Positions 1-9,043 of a stretch of 64,000 nt of DNA are shown piece by piece. The position numbers and the translations under genes are program-made. Position 1 is the stretch's first letter, and the number at the start of each line of letters is the position of its first letter. Below the pieces are notes generated by a model, which was not told the origin of the DNA, made no database searches, and saw nothing but the letters and a program-made list of their open reading frames with translations. Origin of the DNA: Candidatus Korarchaeum sp. (lineage in GTDB: Archaea; Korarchaeota; Korarchaeia; Korarchaeales; Korarchaeaceae); contig JAJHQZ010000004.1 of NCBI GenBank assembly GCA_020833055.1, forward strand, positions 61,541 through 125,540, in the 5' to 3' direction.

Positions 1-2
1 CG

Positions 3-110
3 CCCATACAAATAGATCCCGAGAGGGTAGAGGCTAGACTGAGCAATGGGATCCTCTACATATGGGCCCCGCCCAAGGAAGTCGCTTTCAGGAGGGTGAG
101 GGTGGAGTGA
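3..110 (+). CDS. Hsp20-family small heat shock protein, C-terminal fragment (partial)
   Basis: The window opens inside a gene whose last 35 residues are visible. They read IDPERVEARLSNGILYIWAP followed by a basic-hydrophobic tail ending RVRVE. This is the last strand region of the alpha-crystallin domain, where small heat shock proteins carry a VEARLSNGIL-like strand and an I/V-x-I/V tail used in oligomer assembly. The stop TGA at 108-110 overlaps the GTG start of the DNA ligase gene (GTGA), so the two are probably translationally coupled. The start lies outside the window. The family call rests on only 35 residues and is therefore moderate. Confidence 0.6.
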   Translation, partial: PIQIDPERVEARLSNGILYIWAPPKEVAFRRVRVE

Positions 111-1891
111 ATTTCATAGATGTAGCGAAAATATACGAGAAGATAGAGGCTACTACAGGAAGATTGGAGATGATAGACTATCTGAAGAACCTCTTCCTCA
201 GCACTCCTCCTGAGATATTGGATAAGATAGTCTATCTCACCTTAGGGAATATAGCGGCTTCCTTCGAGGGCGTCGAGCTCGGGGTCGGGGAGAAGCTATT
301 CCTCAGGGCCCTCTCCTTAGCCACCGGAATCCCTCAGGAGAGACTGGAGGAGGAATACCCTAAGCTAGGGGACATAGGGAAGTTAGCTGAGTGGGCCGTC
401 AGTAAGAAAGCGACTCAATCGTTCTTCACTGAGGATCTCACTGTCGAGAGAGTCTTCGATACTCTGAGCAGGGTAGCGAGAGCTACTGGGGAGGGAGCCC
501 AGGACTTGAAGGTGAGGCTGATAGCCGGTATTTTGAGCGATGCTAAGCCTCTGGAAGCTAGATACATAGCTAGGATAGTCACTGAGAAGCTTAGGCTTGG
601 AGTGAGGGATATGACTGTCTTAGATGCTCTATCAGAGGCTTTCCTCAAGGGGAGGGCTTACAGGGATAAGCTAGAGAGGAAGTATAATATATACCCCGAT
701 ATAGGGAAGATAGCTAAGGTCGTTGCGGAGAAAGGGATTAAGGGCTTAGATGAGATAACTATAACTCTCGGAATCCCAGTCAGGCCAATGCTAGCTCAGA
801 GGCTGAGGTCGGCTGAGGAGGTAATGGAGAAGATAGGCCCCAGGATATTCGCGGAGTTCAAGTACGATGGGGAGAGGATGCAGATACACGTTTGGAAGGA
901 TGGGAAAGTGAAGATATTCTCCAGGAGGCTGGAGGACATAACTGAGCCTTATCCCGATGTGAGGGAATACGTTTCTAAGGCCGTTGAGGGACATGAAGTA
1001 GTTTTAGATTGCGAGACAGTCGCTATAAACCCTGATACTGGCGAGATACTCCCCTTCCAAGAGCTGATGCACAGGAGGAGGAAGTACGGTGTCGAGGAGG
1101 CGATGAAAACATACCCCACTGTGACTTACGTGTTCGATGTACTCTACTTAGACGGTAGGGAGCTCTTAGATGAGCAATTAGATTATAGGAGGAAGGTATT
1201 GAAGGAGATATTGAAGGAGAATGAGAAAGCTAAGTTAGTCCAATATGAGGAGATAGATGGTAATGTTGAGGAACTAGAGAGGTTCTTCGAGCACGCTGTT
1301 GAGATGGGGACTGAGGGCTTGGTAGTCAAGGACCCGAGATCTATATATCAAGCTGGAGTCAGGGGATGGTCTTGGATAAAGCTGAAGAGGAGTTACATAA
1401 GCAAGATGGTGGAGCCCGTCGATCTAGTAGTTGTGGGAGCTTTCTGGGGGAAGGGGAAGAGAGCTGGGACTTATGGAGCTCTCCTAATGGCAGCTTACTC
1501 CCCCGAGGAGGATGTCTTCAAGACTGTATGCAAGATGGGATCCGGTTTCACAGATGAGGAGCTCGCTAGACTACCTAAACTGCTAGAAGATTACAAGATA
1601 GATCACAAGCACCCGAGCGTCATATCTAACATAGAGGCCGATGTTTACTTCGTCCCCGTCAAGGTAGCTCAGGTCCTGGGGGATGAGATAACCCTGAGCC
1701 CCACTCACACGTGCGGATGGAGTAAAGTGAGGAAGAACGCTGGCCTCGCTATAAGGTTCCCCAGGTTCATGGGCTGGAGGGATGATAAGGGGCCTCAGGA
1801 CGCGACGACTGAGGAGGAGATAATAGAGATGTACAAGGAACAGCTGAAAGTAGTTGAAGTTGAGGAAGCTAAGTCCGAGGAGGAAGCTTAG
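107..1891 (+). CDS. lig: ATP-dependent DNA ligase
   Basis: Seals nicks in duplex DNA in replication and repair, using ATP to form a ligase-AMP intermediate. About 594 residues, the usual length for archaeal replicative ligases. The nucleotidyltransferase motif I KYDGER is present, with the adenylated lysine near residue 252. Further motifs are TYVFDVLYLDG (III), EGLVVKD (IV) and SWIKLKR (V), then an OB-fold C-terminus and an acidic tail. The GTG at 107 is preferred over the upstream ATG at 62 because it overlaps the stop of the Hsp20 gene, follows a GGAGGGTGAGG ribosome site at 91-101, and starts with the family-typical NFIDVAKIYEKIE helix. Its 3' end overlaps the convergent radical SAM gene by 23 bases. 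Confidence 0.95.
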   Translation: MNFIDVAKIYEKIEATTGRLEMIDYLKNLFLSTPPEILDKIVYLTLGNIAASFEGVELGVGEKLFLRALSLATGIPQERLEEEYPKLGDIGKLAEWAVSKKATQSFFTEDLTVERVFDTLSRVARATGEGAQDLKVRLIAGILSDAKPLEARYIARIVTEKLRLGVRDMTVLDALSEAFLKGRAYRDKLERKYNIYPDIGKIAKVVAEKGIKGLDEITITLGIPVRPMLAQRLRSAEEVMEKIGPRIFAEFKYDGERMQIHVWKDGKVKIFSRRLEDITEPYPDVREYVSKAVEGHEVVLDCETVAINPDTGEILPFQELMHRRRKYGVEEAMKTYPTVTYVFDVLYLDGRELLDEQLDYRRKVLKEILKENEKAKLVQYEEIDGNVEELERFFEHAVEMGTEGLVVKDPRSIYQAGVRGWSWIKLKRSYISKMVEPVDLVVVGAFWGKGKRAGTYGALLMAAYSPEEDVFKTVCKMGSGFTDEELARLPKLLEDYKIDHKHPSVISNIEADVYFVPVKVAQVLGDEITLSPTHTCGWSKVRKNAGLAIRFPRFMGWRDDKGPQDATTEEEIIEMYKEQLKVVEVEEAKSEEEA

Positions 1892-2861
1892 TCAAGGGAG
1901 CTCTAGGGCAGAGAGGGTCTATTGAGGGGAGCCTCCCCCAATAATTGAAAGCTCTAGCGTAACATCCTCCTCTACAAATTCTACAATCGGAGCACTCTAT
2001 TGGTAGCTCCTTCACCCTAAGGTAAAGCTCACTCTCATTCAGCTTCCTCCAGGCCCCCCTTATCCCATCCTTCGTGATGTCAGCTACCTCTATCCCCATG
2101 ACATCGCATACCAGAGCCTTACCCCCGGGCGATACATCAAGTTCCCTGAACTCCCTGCAGTCACTGTAATAGAGGTTCCTCAGCTTCAGGACCCCTAAGA
2201 ATGGGGAGCACCAGACACTGACCCTTATCCCTATTTCCTCAGCTACTCTATCAGCCTGAATGACGCTCTTCAGGAACTCCTCCCTTCCTATGAAGCTCTT
2301 AGTCTCCAATGCCCTACCGAATGCCATCGATGGTATTATGGAGATACTATCAGCTCCCAGATCATTAGCTAGTATTATCGCATCCCCTACTCTCTCATAA
2401 TTCACAGTCGATACCGTTATATTCACGTGAAACGGTATGTTCCTTCTCTTGAGCTCATCTATCCCCCTCAAGAACTTCTCCCATGTCCCCTGGCCCTTCA
2501 CCCTCTCGTAAATTTCGCGAGGACCATCTAGGCTCGTGACAACTCCTATGTCAAGTCTGGAGATTTTAGAAGCGATATCCTGGCTCAGGAGGGTGAGATT
2601 CGTGAATATCGAGGCATTAATCCCTAAGTCAACTGTCTCCTCTAATATCTCCGAGATATCCCTCCTCATGAGAGGCTCCCCTCCAGTGTAATCGATGTAC
2701 CTGACGCCAGTAGATGCAGCCTCCCTGAGTAGCTTCATTACCTCCTCCCTCCCCAAGGGCCTCTCCCTCAGATAGTGAGTGGAGTAACAGTAGGGGCAAT
2801 TCAGATTGCATGATGCTGTTATTATCCAGATTAGCCAGCTCGGGCCATCCCCTGTGCTCAT
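1869..2861 (-). CDS. Radical SAM/SPASM-like protein
   Basis: Radical S-adenosylmethionine enzyme of about 330 residues. The SAM-cluster motif CNLNCPYC sits near residues 18-25, followed by a TGGEPL SAM-binding loop. The C-terminus has a second cysteine set (CSDCRICRGGC and a later CP), as in SPASM or twitch domains that hold auxiliary Fe-S clusters in peptide-modifying and haem-synthesis enzymes. The ATG at 2861 is chosen over a TTG at 2873 because GGTGATC directly precedes it as a ribosome site. The substrate cannot be read from context: there is no obvious small precursor peptide next to it and the ligase is convergent. Related families include AhbC/AhbD/NirJ-like proteins, but no subfamily is assigned. 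Confidence 0.8.
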   Translation of the reverse strand: MSTGDGPSWLIWIITASCNLNCPYCYSTHYLRERPLGREEVMKLLREAASTGVRYIDYTGGEPLMRRDISEILEETVDLGINASIFTNLTLLSQDIASKISRLDIGVVTSLDGPREIYERVKGQGTWEKFLRGIDELKRRNIPFHVNITVSTVNYERVGDAIILANDLGADSISIIPSMAFGRALETKSFIGREEFLKSVIQADRVAEEIGIRVSVWCSPFLGVLKLRNLYYSDCREFRELDVSPGGKALVCDVMGIEVADITKDGIRGAWRKLNESELYLRVKELPIECSDCRICRGGCYARAFNYWGRLPSIDPLCPRAPLTKLPPRT

Positions 2862-2991
2862 TACGATCACCAAAATCGTTCCTCGATATTACGATAATCT
2901 ATTATAAAAAGTTGTGCTTTAGGAATGCCGTAATAAGCTTGGATTACTTATCGGAGCACTCGATTTTTAGGCTGCCCATCTCTAGCTCGTG

Positions 2992-3231
2992 ATGTCAGCT
3001 AGGTTGAGTGAGCTCATGGGTATCCTGAGGAAGTTCGGGGGGCTGGAGGGCTTAATAATATCGGATGCCGTTACATCGGATGGGGAGAGGATAAGTTGCA
3101 TAGAGGTCAAGATCAGGATTAAGGAGGGAGTTAGGCTCGAGGATCTCTTAGTTCTCCTCAAGATGAACGGTTTCAATGTTGAGAGTTTCTCTAGGAGAGG
3201 GCTCAAGGTTAAATTAGTCATCGTGAGTTAG
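2992..3231 (+). CDS. Small conserved-looking protein of unknown function
   Basis: A 79-residue protein that I do not recognise. It begins with a helix (SARLSELMGILRKFGG) and continues with alternating strands and helices (GLIISDAVTS, ISCIEVKIRIKEG, EDLLVLLKMNGFNVESF, LKVKLVIV), a pattern compatible with a small alpha/beta or ACT-like fold. Codon use matches the neighbours. The ATG at 2992 follows a GTG at 2989 in the same frame. It lies 32 bases before the methyltransferase gene on the same strand and may be cotranscribed with it. An antisense frame over the same stretch is open but looks like a shadow. Confidence 0.55.
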   Translation: MSARLSELMGILRKFGGLEGLIISDAVTSDGERISCIEVKIRIKEGVRLEDLLVLLKMNGFNVESFSRRGLKVKLVIVS

Positions 3232-3263
3232 CAGCCCCTCGGGGACGTGCTAAGGGCTGGGGG

Positions 3264-5210
3264 ATGAGGGTCAGAAATATAATGGAGAAACTTGGAATAG
3301 ATTTTAATGTCGAGGGCTTCCAAATGCTTGCAATTAGCCTGAAAACTATTCTAGAGTATGCTGATGACCTAGATACTCTCTCAGAATGGATCTCCTCGAT
3401 ATTACCCATCGATAAATTAGATCGGGATGAGATAAAGCTCCTCTTATCTGAGGCTGAGAGGATAAAAATATCAGTGAGAGAATGTCAGGAGAGAGTCCAG
3501 ATGATAATCCCGAGGGAGAGGAGGAAGAGTTTCGCAGTTTATTATACTATACGTCAAGTAGCTGAGCTAATGGCTAAGTTAGCCAAGGATTTCCATGATA
3601 GTGAGGAGTTAGTGATAGCTGATCCCTTTCTCGGTAGCGGAATCACGTTGACAGCGGCGATCGATGAGATAAGACCTGAGAGGATTCTGAAGGTATGGGG
3701 GATCGAGCCCCTACCTCTACCAGCCTTAATCGCTTACGCCTCCCTCTTACAATCGATGGAGGGTAGGAGAGAAGCTATAGATGTAATAGTAGGTGATTCT
3801 TTCAGGGAAGTCCCTTCTCTAGATTTACCGAAAGCCGATATCATCTTAACGAACCCTCCCTTCACTCGTTGGAATCACTTAGAGAGGGGCTACAGAGAAT
3901 CCCTAATCTCCCTGATGAGGGGGCTCGGTTATGGGAAGTACGTAAGAGGGGAGAGCGGCCTCCAAGTGCTCTCTATGTTCTTGTGCGATCGAGTTCTGAG
4001 GAGAGGGGGATTGCTCGTCTCAGTGCTTCCCGCATCTACTTTCTACACGATATACGGGAGGGGGTATAAGTCCTTCCTGAGGGATGAGTACCACTTGCAT
4101 GCTATATTGGAATCGAGGACTAGAGCATCTCTCTCAGAGGGCAGTGGCTTCAAGGAAGTCATTATAGTAGCATCCAAGGGATCTGATAAGGGACCGACAA
4201 CTCTCATAAGGTTCGATATGGGAGGTCTCGATATCTCGGATTACCAGAGAGTAGATCTGAACTCCCTCCCTAAGTTCCTAGAGCTCAATTGGTTAGCTCT
4301 CTTCGAGAGAGGATTGAGGGATATTTTAGTCAGGATATTCGAGTTAGGGTTGAGGAAGGGGACTCTCGGGTACTGGGGGGAAGTCCTAGGGAAGAATATA
4401 GTGAGGGGCATCGAGATTTATGGGCCAGATTTCTTCTTCATCCCTAATAAGTTCTGGAAGATCACTAACGAGAGGGAAGACCACATCGTTATAGAGAATA
4501 GTGGGATGGAGCTCGTTATCAGTAAGGAATTCCTAGTGAGGACCTTGAGGAGACCTAGCCTTTACAGTGATAAAATAGGAGTCGATGTGGATAGCTTCAT
4601 GCTCTCAGTACCTCCCATAGATATCAGCGAGCTCCCGGAGGATCTCCGTATCTACATAGAGTGGGGAGCCGGATCCGGAGCAGCTAAACCAGCTATTAAA
4701 GCATACGGGGGCAAGTGGTACAGTCACGTTTACAGACAGATGAGGGTGAAGGATCCCTTTGGGTGCGTTTTCATACCGGACAAAGTGGATCTGCTATTCA
4801 GGAGGAGAGGGGTGTTCGCGAATTACAGTGAGGAGGAAGTAGCTGCATCCAAAAACTTTTACATAGTTAGGGATAGGGATTTAGCGAAACCCCTCGTCGG
4901 CTGGCTCAACAGCACTTTCTTCATCTCAATACTCGTCTTACTGGGCAGGAGGATATCGGATACATGGACCAGGTTCTTGGAGAGTGATTACCTCGAGCTC
5001 CCAGTGATAAACCCCGGTGAAGGAGCTGATGAGATAGCGGAGAGCGTAAGTAAGATGATGGATATGGAGCTCCCCCCTCTATACGATCAAATTGGAGAGG
5101 ATTACAGGTATGAGCTCGATCTCTCCGTAGCTAAATTCATCGGTATAGAGGACCCGGAGGGGGAGGTTGAGAGGATATACAGTACTCTAATTGATAATAT
5201 CCGTAACTAG
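3264..5210 (+). CDS. N6-adenine-specific DNA methyltransferase (type II/IIG-like, solitary)
   Basis: Transfers a methyl group from SAM to adenine in DNA. About 648 residues. An N-terminal helical region is followed by the SAM-binding motif DPFLGSG (residues 120-126) and the catalytic motif NPPF (197-200), in the gamma-class order of N6-adenine methyltransferases (Eco57I/TaqI-like). The C-terminal half, with repeated NKFWKI- and FIPDKVDL-type segments and a PLVGWLNSTFF stretch, resembles target-recognition domains of type IIG enzymes. No PD-(D/E)XK nuclease motif is evident and no restriction gene lies beside it, so it looks like an orphan modification enzyme. A small unknown protein lies 32 bases upstream. 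Confidence 0.85.
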   Translation: MRVRNIMEKLGIDFNVEGFQMLAISLKTILEYADDLDTLSEWISSILPIDKLDRDEIKLLLSEAERIKISVRECQERVQMIIPRERRKSFAVYYTIRQVAELMAKLAKDFHDSEELVIADPFLGSGITLTAAIDEIRPERILKVWGIEPLPLPALIAYASLLQSMEGRREAIDVIVGDSFREVPSLDLPKADIILTNPPFTRWNHLERGYRESLISLMRGLGYGKYVRGESGLQVLSMFLCDRVLRRGGLLVSVLPASTFYTIYGRGYKSFLRDEYHLHAILESRTRASLSEGSGFKEVIIVASKGSDKGPTTLIRFDMGGLDISDYQRVDLNSLPKFLELNWLALFERGLRDILVRIFELGLRKGTLGYWGEVLGKNIVRGIEIYGPDFFFIPNKFWKITNEREDHIVIENSGMELVISKEFLVRTLRRPSLYSDKIGVDVDSFMLSVPPIDISELPEDLRIYIEWGAGSGAAKPAIKAYGGKWYSHVYRQMRVKDPFGCVFIPDKVDLLFRRRGVFANYSEEEVAASKNFYIVRDRDLAKPLVGWLNSTFFISILVLLGRRISDTWTRFLESDYLELPVINPGEGADEIAESVSKMMDMELPPLYDQIGEDYRYELDLSVAKFIGIEDPEGEVERIYSTLIDNIRN

Positions 5211-5276
5211 GGCATTCAACTCGTTATTTAAGCCCCTTTAGATGTTTCAAGCCCCGAGCTTACCTCTAATTAGAAG

Positions 5277-5402
5277 ATGAGCGCGGGCTGTCCATCGACC
5301 AGTATCGAGGTCCCTCCCGTTGATTTAGAGAATCTGAGCCCCGATCTTGAGTTAGACTGGGAAGATATCGGGGATTCATCTCTCATCCGATCACATCCCT
5401 AG
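5277..5402 (+). CDS. Possible 41-residue small protein (doubtful)
   Basis: An open frame from ATG to TAG between the methyltransferase and adenine deaminase genes. It encodes an acidic peptide with VDLENLSPDLELDWEDIGDS in its middle. Codon use resembles the neighbours and there is a weak TATA-like TTATTTAAGC at about 5223-5232. No domain is recognised. It could be a remnant or chance, and there is no clear ribosome site. Confidence 0.2.
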   Translation: MSAGCPSTSIEVPPVDLENLSPDLELDWEDIGDSSLIRSHP

Positions 5403-5459
5403 CAGCAGGGCCTTTATCGATCCTATTCGAGGGCCAAAGATTTTTACTTAGTGGGGTGA

Positions 5460-7259
5460 GTGAAACTGACTCCTATGAGGAGCAATATATGGGAGATCTC
5501 AGATACTCTCGTCAGAGTGGCTTTAGGTAAGGAGAAGGCTGATCTAGTGATAATAAACTCCACATTCGTCAATGTCAACTCAGGGGAGATCCTCGAGAAC
5601 TTCGGTGTGGCTATAAAGAGGGATAGAGTAGCTACTATAGGGCAGGTATCCCATACGATAGGCCCGGATACTAAAGTCATTGATGCTGAGGGGATGTACT
5701 TAGTCCCCGGATTCTTGGATGCTCACGTCCACGTTGAGAGCAGTATGTTGAGCTTGACTAACTTCGCTAAAGCCGTGCTCCCCAGGGGCACTACTACTGT
5801 CTTCATAGATCCCCATGAGATAGCTAACGTCCTGGGATTGGATGGAGTTAGGTTGATGATAGAGGAGTCCAAAGGGCTCCCCCTGAAAGTATTCGTGACA
5901 GCTCCTTCATGCGTACCAGCTAATCCTATGTTCGAGACATCAGGAGCTCACTTAGGGGTGAAGGAAGTAGAAGAGATGCTCAGATTGAAGGAGGTCGTAG
6001 CTTTAGGTGAGATGATGAACTATCCGGGCGTCCTAGCGACGGATCCCGAGGTGATGGGTAAGATAAATGCAGCTCATAAGATGGGTAAGGTCGTCGAGGG
6101 CCATGATGCTGGGCTACTCGGAATAGAGCTCGCAGCTTACTCAGCTTCAGGTATATCATCATCTCACGAGATGACTCGTAAGATAGATGCTATAGAGAGG
6201 CTCAGGCTAGGGATGTACGCGTATATGAGGGAGGGCTCTGCTTGGCTAGATGTCAAGGAGACTATAAAAGCTATAACTGAGGCTAAGCTCGATTCTAGGC
6301 ATGCTTGCCTCGTTACAGATGACAGAGAGGTCGATTCTATAATAAAACAAGGTCACATGGATCATGTAGTTAGGAGAGCTATAGAGGAAGGGTTGGATCC
6401 AATTAGGGCGATACAGATGGCTACAATAAACCCGGCTGAGCATTACGGATTGGCTAGGGAGATAGGGAGCGTAGCCCCGAGTAGGTATGCGGATATGCTC
6501 TTACTGAAGGACTTAACTAAGGTGTATGTCGATACTGTGATAGCCGATGGCAGGGTGATAGCTAAGGGAGGGAGATTATTAGTGGAGATAAGGGCACCTA
6601 GCTATGATGAGAAGTACCTGAGGACAGTGAGATTGCGGAGGAGAGTGGAGGCTAGCGATTTCTCGATAAAAGCCCCTATTAAGGATGGGAGGGTGAAGGT
6701 TAGAGTCATAGAGGCTTTAGAGGGTAATGTCCTCACTAAGTGCAGGATAGAGGAGCTCCGCGTGAGGGATTGGGAAGTGCTCCCCGATGCTGGGAGGAGC
6801 GTATATAAAGTAGCTGTTTTGGAGAGGCATAAAGCAACTGGAAACATGGGTTTAGGGTTCGTGAAGGGATTCGGCTTCAAGCTGGGGGCAGTGGCTTCGA
6901 CCGTAGCTCACGATAACCACAACTTGCTCGTCCTGGGGTTGAGGGATGAGGATATGGCTATAGCTGCGAATACGCTAGCTGAAGTGGGAGGGGGTATCGT
7001 TACTGTAGATGAGGGGAGGGTGATCTCATTAGTCAAGCTCCCCCTAGCTGGTTTGATGTCAACGGAGGAGCCCGAGAGTGTAGCTGAGGAGTTGGAGAGG
7101 GCATATGAGATCTGGAGGGAGAGAGGGTGCGAATGGGTATCTCCCTTCATGACAATGTCCCTCCTAGCGCTGGACGTGCTGCCAGAGCTGAGGATAACTG
7201 ATAGGGGATTGATAGATACCGTCAACTTCAGGTACGTAGACGTCATTTATCGGGAGTGA
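5460..7259 (+). CDS. ade: Adenine deaminase
   Basis: Converts adenine to hypoxanthine and ammonia in purine salvage. About 599 residues, the family length. The amidohydrolase metal-binding motif DAHVHVESSML follows the family-typical ALGKEKADLVIINSTFVNV start. A later EMMNYPGV segment and GHDAG, SSHE and DDR metal or active-site regions are visible. The C-terminal adenine-deaminase domain contains KATGNMGLGFVKGFG and STVAHDNHNLLVLG. The start is uncertain: GTG at 5460 immediately follows GGGGTGA, while the ATG at 5475 is better spaced from it. It stands alone on this strand. Confidence 0.93.
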   Translation: MKLTPMRSNIWEISDTLVRVALGKEKADLVIINSTFVNVNSGEILENFGVAIKRDRVATIGQVSHTIGPDTKVIDAEGMYLVPGFLDAHVHVESSMLSLTNFAKAVLPRGTTTVFIDPHEIANVLGLDGVRLMIEESKGLPLKVFVTAPSCVPANPMFETSGAHLGVKEVEEMLRLKEVVALGEMMNYPGVLATDPEVMGKINAAHKMGKVVEGHDAGLLGIELAAYSASGISSSHEMTRKIDAIERLRLGMYAYMREGSAWLDVKETIKAITEAKLDSRHACLVTDDREVDSIIKQGHMDHVVRRAIEEGLDPIRAIQMATINPAEHYGLAREIGSVAPSRYADMLLLKDLTKVYVDTVIADGRVIAKGGRLLVEIRAPSYDEKYLRTVRLRRRVEASDFSIKAPIKDGRVKVRVIEALEGNVLTKCRIEELRVRDWEVLPDAGRSVYKVAVLERHKATGNMGLGFVKGFGFKLGAVASTVAHDNHNLLVLGLRDEDMAIAANTLAEVGGGIVTVDEGRVISLVKLPLAGLMSTEEPESVAEELERAYEIWRERGCEWVSPFMTMSLLALDVLPELRITDRGLIDTVNFRYVDVIYRE

Positions 7260-7530
7260 GATCGTTCGCTTGAAGGCACGACAGCGAGCCGAGATACTGT
7301 CGAGTTAACTCTATCTTGAAAATGATTATTTAGGGCCTCTACTTCAGAGATGCTCTCGCTTCAACTGATCAGAAGATTGCATTACTGAAGTTAAAGTCCT
7401 GAGATTCGGAAAACTCCCTCAGATCTTTCAAGTAGTCCCTCCATTCGAGTTGAAAGATCACCCGCTCAAATCCGCAAGAATCCCATGGGGACGAAACGAT
7501 TATCTAGGATTCCCACAGTATCACTTAACC

Positions 7531-8616
7531 ATGTCGTACAGTGAGCAAGAGCTGGATAGATTGAGCAAGGCCCTGGAGAAGGATTTTAAGCTCCTCCACA
7601 CACTGAAGTTAATATATGATTATCATTCGAGAGTATTCAAGTGCCCTAAGTGCGGATCCTCTGAGTTAGAGAAGATCTCCTTACTCCAGTACAAATGCAA
7701 GCAGTGCGGTTATACCTCAATATATCCATCGTTCTCCCCATCCGATCTCTCACCTAACATACCGTTCTCCCACTTACTGGAGTTAGTGAATTTGGGTATC
7801 ATAGAGGCAGCCCATGGAGGGAGCAAGGGCATAAGCTATGTCCTCGTCAAACCCGAGCTCGTTAAGAGGGCCCTCGAGGATAGGGGATTCATTGAGGAGC
7901 TTCCTAAGATAGAATTGCCCGAGCTCGAGGGTGAATCTGAGTCAGAGGAGTTCGTCAACTTGATATCAGACTTCAGGAATATCGTTAACTTGATTCTAAA
8001 GTCAGTGAGGAGCGGAGGCTCCGCCCACTTCCTCCTCCTAGGGCCGAAGATCTCACTCAAGAGCTTAATTATAGAGGAACTCACCAGGATACCTGGTTCC
8101 TACTTCTACGTCCCGAGCGCCGATCCATCCTTAGATGAAGTGATCTGGAGCGTTAAGCCCAACCCCCTGATAATATCTAACTTAGATAAGATGAGATCCT
8201 CAGTCGATCTATCGACACTAGTGAACTTCATCTCCTCGAACAGAGTATTCGTCAGGAAAGTGGGTGATGTAGTACAGCACAGATCGACTGTGACAGCATC
8301 TTCCTCGAGCGAGAGGGGGATACCTAGGGACCTCGTCTCATACTTCATCACTCTCCACCTCCCGCCCATAGAGGATGAGGTATTGAGGAGGAGGATCGTA
8401 GCGAAGCTGATCATGGAGAGGAGTGGTAAGAGTGAGAGGTTAGCTAATTACATAGCTGGGAAGTCATCCCTCTTCTCTGATTTCGGTTTCAGGGAGTTCC
8501 TCGAGTTAGCTAAGCTCTGCGATAATGAGGATTGTGTAGATAGCGTCGTATCCCTTCTGGTGAAGTATAGTAAACCACCGGAGAGGAGGAGGAGAACAAA
8601 GGGTCAAAAATCCTGA
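7531..8616 (+). CDS. Zinc-ribbon protein with degenerate AAA-like ATPase domain
   Basis: Unrecognised protein of about 361 residues. A helical N-terminus leads to a zinc ribbon CPKCG...CKQCG near residues 38-60, then a short winged-helix-like stretch (SHLLELVNLGIIEAA). A region with the order of an AAA+ module follows. The P-loop position reads LLLGPKISLKS, lacking the GK[ST] of a working Walker A. The Walker B position reads PLIISNLDKM rather than a DE pair. The tail after IPRDLVSYFITLHLPP resembles the sensor/lid part of MCM or Orc/Cdc6-like proteins. It probably binds nucleic acid without hydrolysing ATP. The ATG at 7531 is preferred; an upstream TTG at 7450 adds an uncharacteristic 27 residues. 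Convergent with the NifX-like gene. Confidence 0.6.
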   Translation: MSYSEQELDRLSKALEKDFKLLHTLKLIYDYHSRVFKCPKCGSSELEKISLLQYKCKQCGYTSIYPSFSPSDLSPNIPFSHLLELVNLGIIEAAHGGSKGISYVLVKPELVKRALEDRGFIEELPKIELPELEGESESEEFVNLISDFRNIVNLILKSVRSGGSAHFLLLGPKISLKSLIIEELTRIPGSYFYVPSADPSLDEVIWSVKPNPLIISNLDKMRSSVDLSTLVNFISSNRVFVRKVGDVVQHRSTVTASSSSERGIPRDLVSYFITLHLPPIEDEVLRRRIVAKLIMERSGKSERLANYIAGKSSLFSDFGFREFLELAKLCDNEDCVDSVVSLLVKYSKPPERRRRTKGQKS

Positions 8617-8619
8617 GGC

Positions 8620-8955
8620 TCATTTTAGGGCTGATAGGTAAGCCTCTAGCAACTCCCTGACTCTCTTACCCACTATGAATACGGGCTTTATGCCCCAGGA
8701 TGTCAGGCTGTATATGACGTCCTCGGGGAATGAGATAGCTATTACGACGCTCACACCCATGTGTTTGAGCCAGGAAGCCAAGCTAGGGCCCCTGTAAGGT
8801 AGGAGTGTCGATGCGGGATTCCTTATCACTTCAACCCCCTTCACTTCCCCTCCCTCTACAGTAACTATAGTGAAGAAAGGCGCGTATATCGGCTGGCCGA
8901 AGGTGAGGGCATCCAGCCCCTCGGGGCCTTTAGCTGGTATCGCTATCTTCTCCAA
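8620..8955 (-). CDS. NifX/NifB-C-terminal-like (dinitrogenase FeMo-cofactor family) protein
   Basis: A 111-residue single-domain protein of the RNase H-like fold found in NifX, NafY and the C-terminus of NifB. In non-diazotrophic archaea such proteins are thought to handle Fe-S or metal clusters. The family start KIAIPAKGPEGLDA and the FFTIVTVEGGEVKGVEVIRN strand pair are clear, with GVSVVIAISF and a GIKPVFIVG strand later. TTG at 8955 is preferred because AGGAGG lies eight bases upstream and the family starts at MxKIAIP; a GTG at 8964 overlaps the ribosome site. No nitrogenase genes are nearby, so nitrogen fixation is not implied. Confidence 0.7.
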   Translation of the reverse strand: MEKIAIPAKGPEGLDALTFGQPIYAPFFTIVTVEGGEVKGVEVIRNPASTLLPYRGPSLASWLKHMGVSVVIAISFPEDVIYSLTSWGIKPVFIVGKRVRELLEAYLSALK

Positions 8956-9043
8956 CTGACGCACCTCCTACGAAGTACGCAAGCCCCTATAAAAAGAATG
9001 TATTAAATTTTAAAGGTATCGGAGCAGGGCTCCTGTTGAAAAA

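Noticed and set aside
8620..8955. Nitrogen fixation from the NifX-like gene
   Set aside because: No nifHDK or NifB is seen; the domain is common in archaea that do not fix nitrogen.
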